Origin: Candidatus Fermentibacteraceae bacterium
GTDB lineage: Bacteria; Fermentibacterota; Fermentibacteria; Fermentibacterales; JCC-6
Length of the DNA: 62,151 nucleotides
NCBI GenBank assembly: GCA_016936235.1
Contig: JAFGPK010000009.1
Location: forward strand, 1-62,151
Direction of reading: 5' to 3'
Every line of letters starts with the position of its first letter. The stretch's first letter is position 1. A program made the translations under genes and the position numbers. Positions 25,607-34,634 of this stretch are shown piece after piece. The notes under the pieces were generated by a model, which saw nothing but the letters and a program-made list of their open reading frames with translations, was not told the origin of the DNA and searched no databases.

Positions 25607-28438
25607 ATGGCCAGGATCCTTCCTTCAATACTGCTGGTCCTGACGGGAGCCGCCGCTGCGGCTCCCCCCCTGGTGACCGGGATTATGCCCCCTCTGCACG
25701 AAAGGCCTTCCGATGGGAGGGCAATAACCGGACCTGCCTCGCGCGACGGTACCGACGAGACGATGAACGTGTGCATGATAAGGGTCCAGTTCCTCGAGGA
25801 CTTCACGGAACTCACCAGCGGCAACGGCAGGATGGACCTGGATGCGGACCCTCCCCACGACCGGGTCTACTTCCGGACGATAGCCGACGATGTCTCCTCC
25901 TATTATGAGGATGTCAGCGGCGGAGAACTGGTCCTGGAAATAGACATCTACCCGTCGGAGCTTGACGGCTGCTATACCGCGGACCACCAGATGATGCATT
26001 ACGGAGACGACGCGTATTATGTTGAAGGCTCATGCCTCCTGCTTCACGACGCCGTGCTCCTCGCGGACCAGGACATCGATTTCAGTCAGTACGACGCTGT
26101 GATAGTCATTCACGCAGGATCGGGCCAGGAAGCGGACATCTACCGCAACAGCCCTGGTGACATAGGCTCTATTTTCCTCACCCTCTCCGATCTGACGTAC
26201 TACCTCCCGGGAGCGGGTCAGGGCTACAGAGGCATTCCCACGAATGACGGGGTATACGTCGCCGAGGGCATGATCGTGCCGGAACAGGAATCCCAGGACG
26301 GTTTCGGGCTGGGCGTCCTGGGCACGATAGTCCACGAGTTCGGCCACCAGCTGGGGCTTCCAGACCTTTACGACACCTATACCGGCAATGTCGGAGTGGG
26401 AGGCTGGGACCTCATGGGCTACGGCCAGTGGATGATGAGCGGCTACTGGCCTTCAGCTCCGGGCGCCTGGTGCAGGATCTTCCTGGGATGGGACTCTCCG
26501 AAGGAGGTGGATAGCGGAACATTCACCCTTGCTCCGGACGATTCCATTCTCATGGTCCCCCTCAACGGGACCGAGTACCTCCTTATAGAGAACAGGCAGC
26601 GGGACCCGGACGGAGACGGGATGTGCGGGGTGGACGAGCACGACTTCGGCCTGGCGGGTTCCGGGGTGCTCATATGGCACATCGATCAGACACGGCTGGG
26701 CGACTACGTGGGAGCCAACATCGTTAACGTGGATCCTGACCACAAGGGCGTGGACCTGGAGGAGGCGGACGGGATACAGGACTTCGACTATTCACTGCCG
26801 GACATCTACGGATACGAGGGAAGCGAGTTCGACCCCTGGTTCCCCTCGGGCTACGCATGGGAGTTCTCTCCCTCCTCCGAACCCTCCAGCGACGCCAGCT
26901 GGGGCGGCAGGACCTTCGTGACCGTGGAAGTACTGGACGATCCGGGGAACCAGATGGACGTGAAGGTCACAAGGTCCACCGTATGTCAGGGATGGCCGGT
27001 CCATGCCGGCCCCCTGGGCTACGGACCCGTGCTCTGGGAAGATGCCGACGGCATGGACGACAGGCTTGTGGTGACCACTTCCACCGGGATAGCACTCGCT
27101 TACGGCATCGATGGGGAAGGACCCCAGTCAATGGGTCTCGGGATCACGGCTCCGCCAGTGGCGGGGAGTCTCTCCGGAGGCGATCAGTTGCTGCTCGTCT
27201 GCGGGAACGACGGCCGGGTACATCTTCGGGACCTGGAGTGGAACGAGCCCGGCGGATGGCCGGTCACGCTCCCCGGAGGAGTCATGGGGGTCCAGGCGCT
27301 GATCAGTTCCGGACTGGGCATCGTGGCTGTGGCTGATAACGATCAGAGAATACACATGTTCGACGAATCAGGCGAGAAGGTCAACGGATGGCCCGTGCAG
27401 GTTCAGGCGCCCGTGACCGGACTGGCCGTCTACCCTGATGGAGAGCGGCCGGGCCTTGCGGCAACCACGTCTGACGGAAGGGTGCACCTCTGGAGACTGG
27501 ACGGACGGAAGGCGGAGGGTTGGCCGGCGGCCCCGGGTGAAGAGAACATCAGTATCCCGATGGCCGCCGACATAGACAGGGATGGAGACATTGATCTGGT
27601 AGCGGCAAGCGGGGAATGCATATATGCATTCGATGGATCCGGGGAGCTGCTGCCGGGGTTTCCGGCGATGCTTCCCTCGCCTCCGCTCTCCTCTCCCTGC
27701 CTTGCGGATCCCGACGACGACGGGCGGCTGGAGACCGTTATCCTCACATGGGACGGTATTGCGGCTGTGGGAGCTTCCGGAGCCACTCTGGAGGACTGGC
27801 CCGCCCATCTGGAGCAGGACAGTCTGGTGGCTTCCTACAGCAGCGGCCGCAGCGGCGTGGGAGGTTCCGGCTTCGCCATGGTCACCATGGATGACGGAAG
27901 GGTCTGCCTGTTCGACGGCACGGGCGGACAGAGCGGAATCTTCCCGGTATCCGTCGGGGACAGGCCTGTGGGAAGACCGGTGATCTGGGACCCTCAGGGT
28001 ACCGGCGAATGGAGGGCAGCGGCCGCGGGGAGCAACGGAACCGTATACTGCTGGAACACGGGTTTCCAGCCCCAGGGATGGTTCACGGGCCGGGACCAGT
28101 CAGGGAGCAACTGCTGGTGGAGCCAGGACCTTCCCCCGCTTCAAACCTCGGGCTCGGTTCTCGAACAGGGCTCTTTCTACGTCTATCCGAACCCGGTCCG
28201 GACAGGAAGCGGCGTCATAAGGTTCCGACCCGGCCATGACTGCACCTGGGAGATCAGGGTTTTCAACATGGGAGGCGACCTCGTGACCATGATGAGCGGC
28301 AGCGCCCCCGGCGGCTCGGCCTGGGAGGAGACCTGGGATACGGAGGATCTTGCGCCCGGGGTATACTTCGTCAGCCTCGGCATATCCTCCCCCGAAGGTT
28401 CGACAGAGGCCATATTCCACGCGGCGGTGATAAACTGA
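25607..28438 (+). CDS. secreted M6-family (immune inhibitor A-like) metalloprotease with sorting domain
   Basis: A 943-residue exported protein; signal peptide LPSILLVLTGAAAAAP. The catalytic zinc motif HEFGH is at residues 243-247 in IVHEFGHQLGLPDLYD, followed by GVGGWDLMGYGQWM, typical of M6 peptidases. Residues about 465-840 form repeated VHLW/GWPV-type units, likely a propeller. The C-terminus (FYVYPNPVRTGSGVIRF, LAPGVYFVSL) is a Por/FlgD-like sorting domain. Starts six bases after the PorV-like stop and shares TGATG with the next gene. Inferred cargo of its neighbours. Confidence 0.87.
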   Translation: MARILPSILLVLTGAAAAAPPLVTGIMPPLHERPSDGRAITGPASRDGTDETMNVCMIRVQFLEDFTELTSGNGRMDLDADPPHDRVYFRTIADDVSSYYEDVSGGELVLEIDIYPSELDGCYTADHQMMHYGDDAYYVEGSCLLLHDAVLLADQDIDFSQYDAVIVIHAGSGQEADIYRNSPGDIGSIFLTLSDLTYYLPGAGQGYRGIPTNDGVYVAEGMIVPEQESQDGFGLGVLGTIVHEFGHQLGLPDLYDTYTGNVGVGGWDLMGYGQWMMSGYWPSAPGAWCRIFLGWDSPKEVDSGTFTLAPDDSILMVPLNGTEYLLIENRQRDPDGDGMCGVDEHDFGLAGSGVLIWHIDQTRLGDYVGANIVNVDPDHKGVDLEEADGIQDFDYSLPDIYGYEGSEFDPWFPSGYAWEFSPSSEPSSDASWGGRTFVTVEVLDDPGNQMDVKVTRSTVCQGWPVHAGPLGYGPVLWEDADGMDDRLVVTTSTGIALAYGIDGEGPQSMGLGITAPPVAGSLSGGDQLLLVCGNDGRVHLRDLEWNEPGGWPVTLPGGVMGVQALISSGLGIVAVADNDQRIHMFDESGEKVNGWPVQVQAPVTGLAVYPDGERPGLAATTSDGRVHLWRLDGRKAEGWPAAPGEENISIPMAADIDRDGDIDLVAASGECIYAFDGSGELLPGFPAMLPSPPLSSPCLADPDDDGRLETVILTWDGIAAVGASGATLEDWPAHLEQDSLVASYSSGRSGVGGSGFAMVTMDDGRVCLFDGTGGQSGIFPVSVGDRPVGRPVIWDPQGTGEWRAAAAGSNGTVYCWNTGFQPQGWFTGRDQSGSNCWWSQDLPPLQTSGSVLEQGSFYVYPNPVRTGSGVIRFRPGHDCTWEIRVFNMGGDLVTMMSGSAPGGSAWEETWDTEDLAPGVYFVSLGISSPEGSTEAIFHAAVIN

Positions 28439-29097
28439 TGAGAAGAACATGTGCCCTTATGCTGCTGATAGTCCTGCTGACGGCGGGGACCGCCCAGGCG
28501 GTCAGCTCCCGGGGAGGGGCCATGCTCAGATCGGCCCTGCTGCCGGGGTGGGGTCAGATGCACCTCGGCCACGGGACCAGGGGGCTTGTTTTCATGAGCC
28601 TGGACCTGGTCACATGGACCGGCGTGGGCCTCTCGTACCTGGAGGGCACCTTCAAACGCGACGACTACACCTGGCTGGCCATGTCCGAGGCGGGCATCTC
28701 GGTGGACGGCCTGTCCGGTGATTTCCTCGACGACCTGTCGGATTTCGACTCCAGCATGGAGTACAACGACTACATTCACAGGCTGGCCCGGTACTACTAT
28801 CCGGATGATCCGGAAGCCCAGCGCGATTACTACGAATCCCACGCGAAATACGGAGACGAAAGCTGGGACTGGTCCTCCGACGCGGCCAGGGCCCAGTTCG
28901 CCAGCCGCCTCCAGGACAGCAGGGAGTGGTTCAGGAGGAGCCTGTACATTGCCGCTTTCGCCCTGGTGAACAGGGCGGTCAGCGTCATCGACGCGTCCCT
29001 TCTGGACGAGACTGCCCCGGGCATCTACACGTCTCTTTCCTTCCCTGAAAGGCGCGACTTCTCGTCCTTCAGGTTCTCCATCGGAGCCAGGTTCTGA
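28438..29097 (+). CDS. DUF5683-like membrane protein
   Basis: A 219-residue protein. After a signal-like N-terminus, ALLPGWGQMHLGHGTRGLVF and the following hydrophobic stretch match the DUF5683 pattern of short, probably membrane-associated proteins. A mid region rich in Asp and Tyr and a C-terminal SFRFSIGARF, outer-membrane-like, follow. ATG overlaps the protease stop (TGATG), and its own stop overlaps the next start the same way. Function unknown; its place inside the secretion operon suggests an envelope role. Confidence 0.72.
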   Translation: MRRTCALMLLIVLLTAGTAQAVSSRGGAMLRSALLPGWGQMHLGHGTRGLVFMSLDLVTWTGVGLSYLEGTFKRDDYTWLAMSEAGISVDGLSGDFLDDLSDFDSSMEYNDYIHRLARYYYPDDPEAQRDYYESHAKYGDESWDWSSDAARAQFASRLQDSREWFRRSLYIAAFALVNRAVSVIDASLLDETAPGIYTSLSFPERRDFSSFRFSIGARF

Positions 29098-30758
29098 TGG
29101 CCGCGCTGATGCTGGCCATAATGCTGGGCGCCTCTCCCGCGGTCTACTGGACCGACGGGACGCTCCGGGTGCCGGGCCTGATGGAGATAGACAGGCGACA
29201 CGATCCGGCGTACACGCCCACGGGTCCCCTGGCGGGGACCAGGGGCCACGAGCCGGGGGACACGATCAACTTCTGGTCAATAGACTACAGCGAGGCTATT
29301 CCCAGGTTCTACCTCACGCCGGCAACCTGCAGGTACGTAGGGTACCACACGTATATTTTCGTGGAGGATTCCCAGTGGGACGTCCACTACGACCAGGACG
29401 CCGTCAGCGCCTTCGCGGCGGCGCTGGAGACAGAAACCCCTTCCGGACCCGGGGGAATAGTCGAGAAGGACATAGATGTATTCGGACAGCCGCCCGACGC
29501 CATCGATGACGATCCCAAGGTCTATTTCCTCGTGCTTGACATTCGGGACGGATTCGATCCCCAGCAGGGGGGAGCCTACATAGCCGGCTTCTTCAGTCCC
29601 TACAACCAGTTCACCGAGACCGAGGCGTACCTCTACTACGGGGGACATTCCAACGAGGTGGAGATGCTGTACATAGACTGCTTCCCGGCTGACCAGTACG
29701 ATGCCGCCTACACAGCGTCCCACGAGTTCGTCCACCTCATCCAGTGGGGTATCGGACCCTTCAGCTCGGAGGAGCTGTGGGTGATAGAGAACCAGGCCCA
29801 GTCCGGCACCTTCGTCTGCGGTTTCCCGGCTTTCCAGGTGGAGACCTTCCTGGAGGTGGGGGGAATAACGCCCATAAAATGGACGAACCTCACCGACGAC
29901 ATTGAGTACGTGGCCGGCTACGGCGCAGGTTATCTCTTCTTCTCATACCTGTGGGAGAATTACGGCGGGGACGATTTCCTTCACAGGTCCCTCAGGGTCT
30001 CCGACAGAGGTATCTCGGGGATCAGCCAGGCCATTCGCGACGTTACAGGACAGACCCCGGACATGGACCAGGTGCTGGCCGACTGGATGCTGGCCTGCTG
30101 GATAGACGATCCCGATTTCGGAAACGGCATTTACGGCTGGGATTCCTTCAGGATATCCGACTACGATACGGTGTCACCCGGCAACAGGCCCGGCCTCGAC
30201 TACAGCTTCGTGATAGAATCGGATCCCTTTCAGCACATAGGCGGCTCGATGTCCTCCTACCAGGGAAGCTACTGCACGGTGGATGAAGGATTGTCCGGCA
30301 GTTTCAGGGCTGACGGCACCGGCCTCGGGGACATGCGGGCATACCTGTTCGACCATGATGAGGGACTGCTGCGGACATTGGACACAGGATCAGCCAACGA
30401 TGTGGCCGTACCCCTTCCCGAGACCGCCGACATCCTTCTGATGTGCAGCTCCTTCAGCGGTCTGGACCTTGACGTTTCCGCGGGTTCAGTGGTGTCCGCC
30501 CCAGGGCAGTTCGCCCTCTACCCCCAGCCATGCCCCGGGACTCTGTACATCCAGATCTGGTCCTCGGGAGGAGATGCGGAACTGTCCGTATTCACCCTGG
30601 ACGGCGGGTATGTGGAGACAGTGGAGTTCCCCTCCGTCGGAAGCGGGGAGGCCACGCTTGCCTATCCGGGGGCATCCGAACTCTCCTCGGGCGCCTACTT
30701 CTTCAGATTCAGCCAGGGAGGCAGAGTGGAAACCGGTTCGTTCGCAGTTGTCCGGTAA
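29097..30758 (+). CDS. secreted HExxH metalloprotease (M30-like) with sorting domain
   Basis: A 553-residue exported protein with signal peptide ALMLAIMLGASPA. The zinc motif HEFVH is at residues 209-213 (ASHEFVHLIQW), with a nearby ELWVIENQAQS whose Glu is a possible third ligand, as in hyicolysin-type M30 peptidases. The C-terminus (LYPQPCPGTLYIQIW, LSSGAYFFRF) is a sorting domain. Start overlaps the previous stop (TGATG). Family call is by motif only. Confidence 0.75.
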   Translation: MAALMLAIMLGASPAVYWTDGTLRVPGLMEIDRRHDPAYTPTGPLAGTRGHEPGDTINFWSIDYSEAIPRFYLTPATCRYVGYHTYIFVEDSQWDVHYDQDAVSAFAAALETETPSGPGGIVEKDIDVFGQPPDAIDDDPKVYFLVLDIRDGFDPQQGGAYIAGFFSPYNQFTETEAYLYYGGHSNEVEMLYIDCFPADQYDAAYTASHEFVHLIQWGIGPFSSEELWVIENQAQSGTFVCGFPAFQVETFLEVGGITPIKWTNLTDDIEYVAGYGAGYLFFSYLWENYGGDDFLHRSLRVSDRGISGISQAIRDVTGQTPDMDQVLADWMLACWIDDPDFGNGIYGWDSFRISDYDTVSPGNRPGLDYSFVIESDPFQHIGGSMSSYQGSYCTVDEGLSGSFRADGTGLGDMRAYLFDHDEGLLRTLDTGSANDVAVPLPETADILLMCSSFSGLDLDVSAGSVVSAPGQFALYPQPCPGTLYIQIWSSGGDAELSVFTLDGGYVETVEFPSVGSGEATLAYPGASELSSGAYFFRFSQGGRVETGSFAVVR

Positions 30759-31515
30759 ACCTGTTCCGCTTACACGGCTTTTCCTCTCCCTGTTCCTGGC
30801 CGCGCTCCAGCCGACGCTGTCTTCCGCCGCCTTTCAGGATTTCCGTTACATAGAGCTGCCAGGGGGGGACCTTGTGGAGGCCGAGATCAACAGTGCCGGA
30901 GATGTCTTTCTCCTTATGCGCGGCCTGCCCCATCTCGTGATAGCATGGGCCGACGGTTCCACCACCGAATATGACCTGGGCGAGATAGTGCTGCCCGGGG
31001 GAATGTGCGTCGACCAGACCTGGGGATGGTACGCCACCGGGGAAGTGACGGACATGGTCTACCGCTACGACAGGAGCGGGGTTCTCATGGACTCCTGGGA
31101 AGCCGGCAGCCTGCCCGGTGACATATCAATATCGGGGCTCTCCGTAATCTACGTCTCCAGGGCCGAGGGAAGTATCAGGTCCCTCAGGAACCCTGATACG
31201 GAGGTGGCCAGGCTGCAGGGCTCGGGCGGGGGCCGGCTGGTCCCCTTCGGTGACAGGTTCGTCTACTCGGCGCCGGATGAGTCAATGATCCTGGGGGAGT
31301 TCCATGCCCGCCAGCCCCTGCCGGCATCCGGCGCGTGGTCGGCGATGGGGGAGACCCTGGTGGTGCTTCTTGATTCCTGTCTGTGCACCAGGGATGGTAC
31401 GGAGCTCTTCAGACTTCCAGCGGGACAGGAGTTCTCCAGGATCTCCTTCTCCAGCGGGGGGGGGTACTGCCTTCTCTGGTCTCCGGGGGAAGAGAGGGCC
31501 ATGGTGCTCAGGTGA
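30748..31515 (+). CDS. small exported protein in the secretion operon
   Basis: A 255-residue protein of unknown family. TTG 30748 gives a fine signal peptide (LTRLFLSLFLAALQPTLSSA). The body contains propeller-like turns (GGMCVDQTWGWYATG, DGTELFRLPAG) and no cysteine-rich or membrane segments. The start overlaps the previous stop by 11 bases and its stop overlaps the next start as GTGA, so it is translationally coupled on both sides. It lacks a sorting domain. A structural or accessory role in the envelope is inferred only from position. Confidence 0.65.
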   Translation: MSGKPVPLTRLFLSLFLAALQPTLSSAAFQDFRYIELPGGDLVEAEINSAGDVFLLMRGLPHLVIAWADGSTTEYDLGEIVLPGGMCVDQTWGWYATGEVTDMVYRYDRSGVLMDSWEAGSLPGDISISGLSVIYVSRAEGSIRSLRNPDTEVARLQGSGGGRLVPFGDRFVYSAPDESMILGEFHARQPLPASGAWSAMGETLVVLLDSCLCTRDGTELFRLPAGQEFSRISFSSGGGYCLLWSPGEERAMVLR

Positions 31516-34500
31516 GCATGATCGCCCTTGTCCTGCTGGCCGTTTCATCGATAACACTGGAATACCAGAGTGACGGCTCATCGTTCCTGGAGATCCCCGA
31601 CTCTCTCTGGATCGCCCCGGGAACCCTGACCGCCGTTGTCGGAGGGGACACCCTGGACGCGGTCCCCGGCACATCCGGCTCCAGGACGGGCGTTCTGCTG
31701 TCCCCCCCTCCCCCCGCCGGCAGCACGGTCACACTGAGCTTCGAGACCCTGGACCTCAGCGTCCCCTCGTCCACCACCCTCGATGTGGGTTTCGCCGACA
31801 GGCAGGAGATCGAACAGCTGCCCACGTACCTGGCCAATCCCTTCCTCGAGCGGGGCCTGTACATCTCCGGCTCCAAGAGGATAGGCTTCTCAGTGGGCGA
31901 AGGCGGAGGTCTCGACCAGGGCACCAGGATATCCGTGGAGGGCACGGCAGCACCCGGAATAACCGTTTCAGGCAGCGTAACGGACCGTAATCTCGCCTCG
32001 GGTCCCTATTCGTCGGAACTGGTCTCCCAGCTGGACAGGATATTCTTCATTGTGGACGGAGGCAGCTGGAACGCCAGACTGGGCGACATGGAATGGCGAA
32101 GCGGGGACGGCGAGACCGGCCCTCTTTCGTGGAGAAGAGAGGTCAGCGGCATTGACGCAAGCGGCGCACTCACGGACACATACTCCGCCGGGGCCGGTTA
32201 CGGGACCTCCAGCGATACGAGGCAGAGGACCGTATTCTACACCCGGGAGGGCATTCAGGGTCCATACCAGGTGACCTCCGGCTGGGAGATCGTGCCGGGG
32301 AGCGAGAAAGTATGGCTGGACGGCCAACTGCTTCAGCGGGGCGCCACGGAGGACTACGAGATGGAGTACACCGCCGGGCTCATCACCTTCACGGCCACAA
32401 GGCTGATCAGGAGCGACCAGAGAGCGGAGATCACGTTCTTCCAGAGAGGCGACGGGTTCCGGAAGGATTTCGTCACGGGCTCCGGAAGCTATTCGGCCGG
32501 TCCCCTGCTGATCGACGTCAAAGGTTTCTACAGTGAGGACGACAGGGGCTCTCCCCTGGGATTCGTACTTACGGAGGAGGCGGAGGAGGTGCTGAGCCGG
32601 GCGGGGGAGGACCCTTCGGAGGCCTGGATCGACGGCGCCGAGTACGTTGGGGAAGGCCATGGAGACTATTCTCTGGATTCCCTGGACCACTATGTGTACC
32701 GGGGTCCCGAGCAGGGGGACTGGAGCGTGGTGTTCGGACGCCCCCCGGACGGCGGGGGAGATTACCTCTACGACAGTTCCACAGGCGGATACCTGTGGGT
32801 GGGGGAAGGGAACGGCACCCATCTGCCCAGGCAGTACGTGCAGATACCCGTGGGTTACAGGACGGGGGGGATGTCCCTCGCCTACGGAGGGGACCTGCTT
32901 GACCTGGGAGTGGAAGCAGCATTCTCAGGAAGGACCGGCAACATGTTCAATCCCGACGCCACCACAAGAGAGGGTACGTACATCTCCGGGTCGGGAAGGC
33001 TGGAATTCTGGAAGGACGGTCCAGGACTCGGAATCGGAGGCAGACTGGTCTCAAGCGGGTACAATCCTCCCGGTCAGCTGGAGGCGGACAGCTCCCTCTA
33101 CGCCTGGTCCCTTCCCCCTGACCATTCCGGCAACGACGACATAGTGACCGTGAACCTCGGGGGACGGGGACTGATGTTCGAAGGCGCCGGGCGGTTCATG
33201 GAACAGGGCGGCGTGCTTGAAAGGTACAGGGTCCGCGCCACTCCCGTGGCGGCCGGGGTCGGCCTGACCTCCGGAGCCGGATACCTGAGGCGGAACGGCA
33301 CTGACAGCCTCGCCCGCGGCGAGACTTCGTTCATGGACCTTTCCGGCACTCCCGTATCGGGCGACCTCAAGCCCTTCGCCGGTTTCAGTCTCTCCAGGGA
33401 GTCCTGGCAGGACAGCCTCTCCGGTTCCGTCAGGACCGGTTTCACTGGTCTCTCCTTTTCACGCGGGGCATCGGAAGCGCTGCTCAGGCTTGAGCTCAGG
33501 AAGGACACCAGGGTCGGAGGTCTCTCGCCGGGCCCTCTTACCCTATGGCGGGCGCGGCTGGAAGGCTCGGGTCCCCTCGGCGAGCTCAGGTACAGGGGCA
33601 GCATCGAGCACTCCTCCACTTCCTACGAGCTGGGCGGGGAACTGCAGGCGGATGCCATAAGGATGACCATCACAGGCACACTTGATGACATCTGGTCTGA
33701 AACGGTGTACAGCGGTTCGGGAACGGTCAGTCGGTCCCTTGACGTGGTCTACGTATTCGTGGGGGAGGGCGAGGGCGGTTTCAGCTACGACCCGGAAAGC
33801 GGTCAGTACTACCCCGACCCTGACGGTGACTACATCGTGAGCTATCAGCCCGGGAGCCAGGGGCAGACGGTCACCTCGGCCACACTCGAGACCACCGTTT
33901 CTGTCGTTGAGGAATCTTCCGGTTTGAGCGCCGTGATAAGGCTCGCCTCCAGCAACGGTGACGACAGGGCCAAGGCCCTGCTGCTCTACGGAGCATTCGA
34001 TGTCGACCAGGAGGGCGGATACAGTCTGGACCTCTCACCCTGGTTCAGATGGAGGGAGGGTCTCCTGACCAGGCTGAGCTTCACCGGGAAATACAGCGAC
34101 CAGAGGATCTCCTACAGCGTGGCGGGTCTCAGGGAGAAGAGAGGATGGTCCCTGAGAGCGGCGCCCGAGCTGACACCCTTCGAGGAACTGGTCATAGACA
34201 TCTCGGGAAGAATATGGAGGGAGGAGGATGAACTCTACTCCCCCAGGGATACAAGAGGTATCAGGCTGGAAGTGGATCCGACGGTGGAGGCTGCCCCCGG
34301 TTTCATGCCGGGTCTGCTCACCGCCTGGGAATCACGCCGGGAGGTGATCTCCGACCTGTCCGGCTACATGCTGGAAGCCGGTCCACACCTCTCCTGGGCC
34401 GGAGGCGGCTGGACCGCCACCGCAAGGGTCACCGCCGGCTACATCCCTGGAGAAGGGGAGCTTCCTGCGTGGTTCTTCGACGGTAACGACACGGGAGTCA

Positions 34501-34634
34501 CATGGAGGGCCAGTGCCAGGGTGGGGAAGAGCCTGGCATCGGGTCTTGACATAAGCCTCTTCTACTGGGGTAGAAGACCGGCCGGCAGCAGCTGGAACCA
34601 CAGGGCGGGCCTTGAGGGTACGGTGAACTTCTGA
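31512..34634 (+). CDS. large outer-membrane beta-barrel protein (SprA-like features)
   Basis: A 1040-residue exported protein. GTG 31512 overlaps the previous stop; ATG 31518 is an alternative. A short signal (MIALVLLAVSS) precedes a region with ISGSKRIGFSVGEGGG, VSGSVTDRNLA and WNARLGDMEW, then SEKVWLDGQLLQRGATEDYE and AGLITFTATRLI. These repeat-like segments recall the plug and repeat regions of SprA/Sov-type and related large barrels. Alternating hydrophobic strands run to the end, which closes with GLEGTVNF (terminal Phe). It is less than half the size of SprA. Function as a pore or translocon is inference from neighbours. Confidence 0.6.
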   Translation: MSMIALVLLAVSSITLEYQSDGSSFLEIPDSLWIAPGTLTAVVGGDTLDAVPGTSGSRTGVLLSPPPPAGSTVTLSFETLDLSVPSSTTLDVGFADRQEIEQLPTYLANPFLERGLYISGSKRIGFSVGEGGGLDQGTRISVEGTAAPGITVSGSVTDRNLASGPYSSELVSQLDRIFFIVDGGSWNARLGDMEWRSGDGETGPLSWRREVSGIDASGALTDTYSAGAGYGTSSDTRQRTVFYTREGIQGPYQVTSGWEIVPGSEKVWLDGQLLQRGATEDYEMEYTAGLITFTATRLIRSDQRAEITFFQRGDGFRKDFVTGSGSYSAGPLLIDVKGFYSEDDRGSPLGFVLTEEAEEVLSRAGEDPSEAWIDGAEYVGEGHGDYSLDSLDHYVYRGPEQGDWSVVFGRPPDGGGDYLYDSSTGGYLWVGEGNGTHLPRQYVQIPVGYRTGGMSLAYGGDLLDLGVEAAFSGRTGNMFNPDATTREGTYISGSGRLEFWKDGPGLGIGGRLVSSGYNPPGQLEADSSLYAWSLPPDHSGNDDIVTVNLGGRGLMFEGAGRFMEQGGVLERYRVRATPVAAGVGLTSGAGYLRRNGTDSLARGETSFMDLSGTPVSGDLKPFAGFSLSRESWQDSLSGSVRTGFTGLSFSRGASEALLRLELRKDTRVGGLSPGPLTLWRARLEGSGPLGELRYRGSIEHSSTSYELGGELQADAIRMTITGTLDDIWSETVYSGSGTVSRSLDVVYVFVGEGEGGFSYDPESGQYYPDPDGDYIVSYQPGSQGQTVTSATLETTVSVVEESSGLSAVIRLASSNGDDRAKALLLYGAFDVDQEGGYSLDLSPWFRWREGLLTRLSFTGKYSDQRISYSVAGLREKRGWSLRAAPELTPFEELVIDISGRIWREEDELYSPRDTRGIRLEVDPTVEAAPGFMPGLLTAWESRREVISDLSGYMLEAGPHLSWAGGGWTATARVTAGYIPGEGELPAWFFDGNDTGVTWRASARVGKSLASGLDISLFYWGRRPAGSSWNHRAGLEGTVNF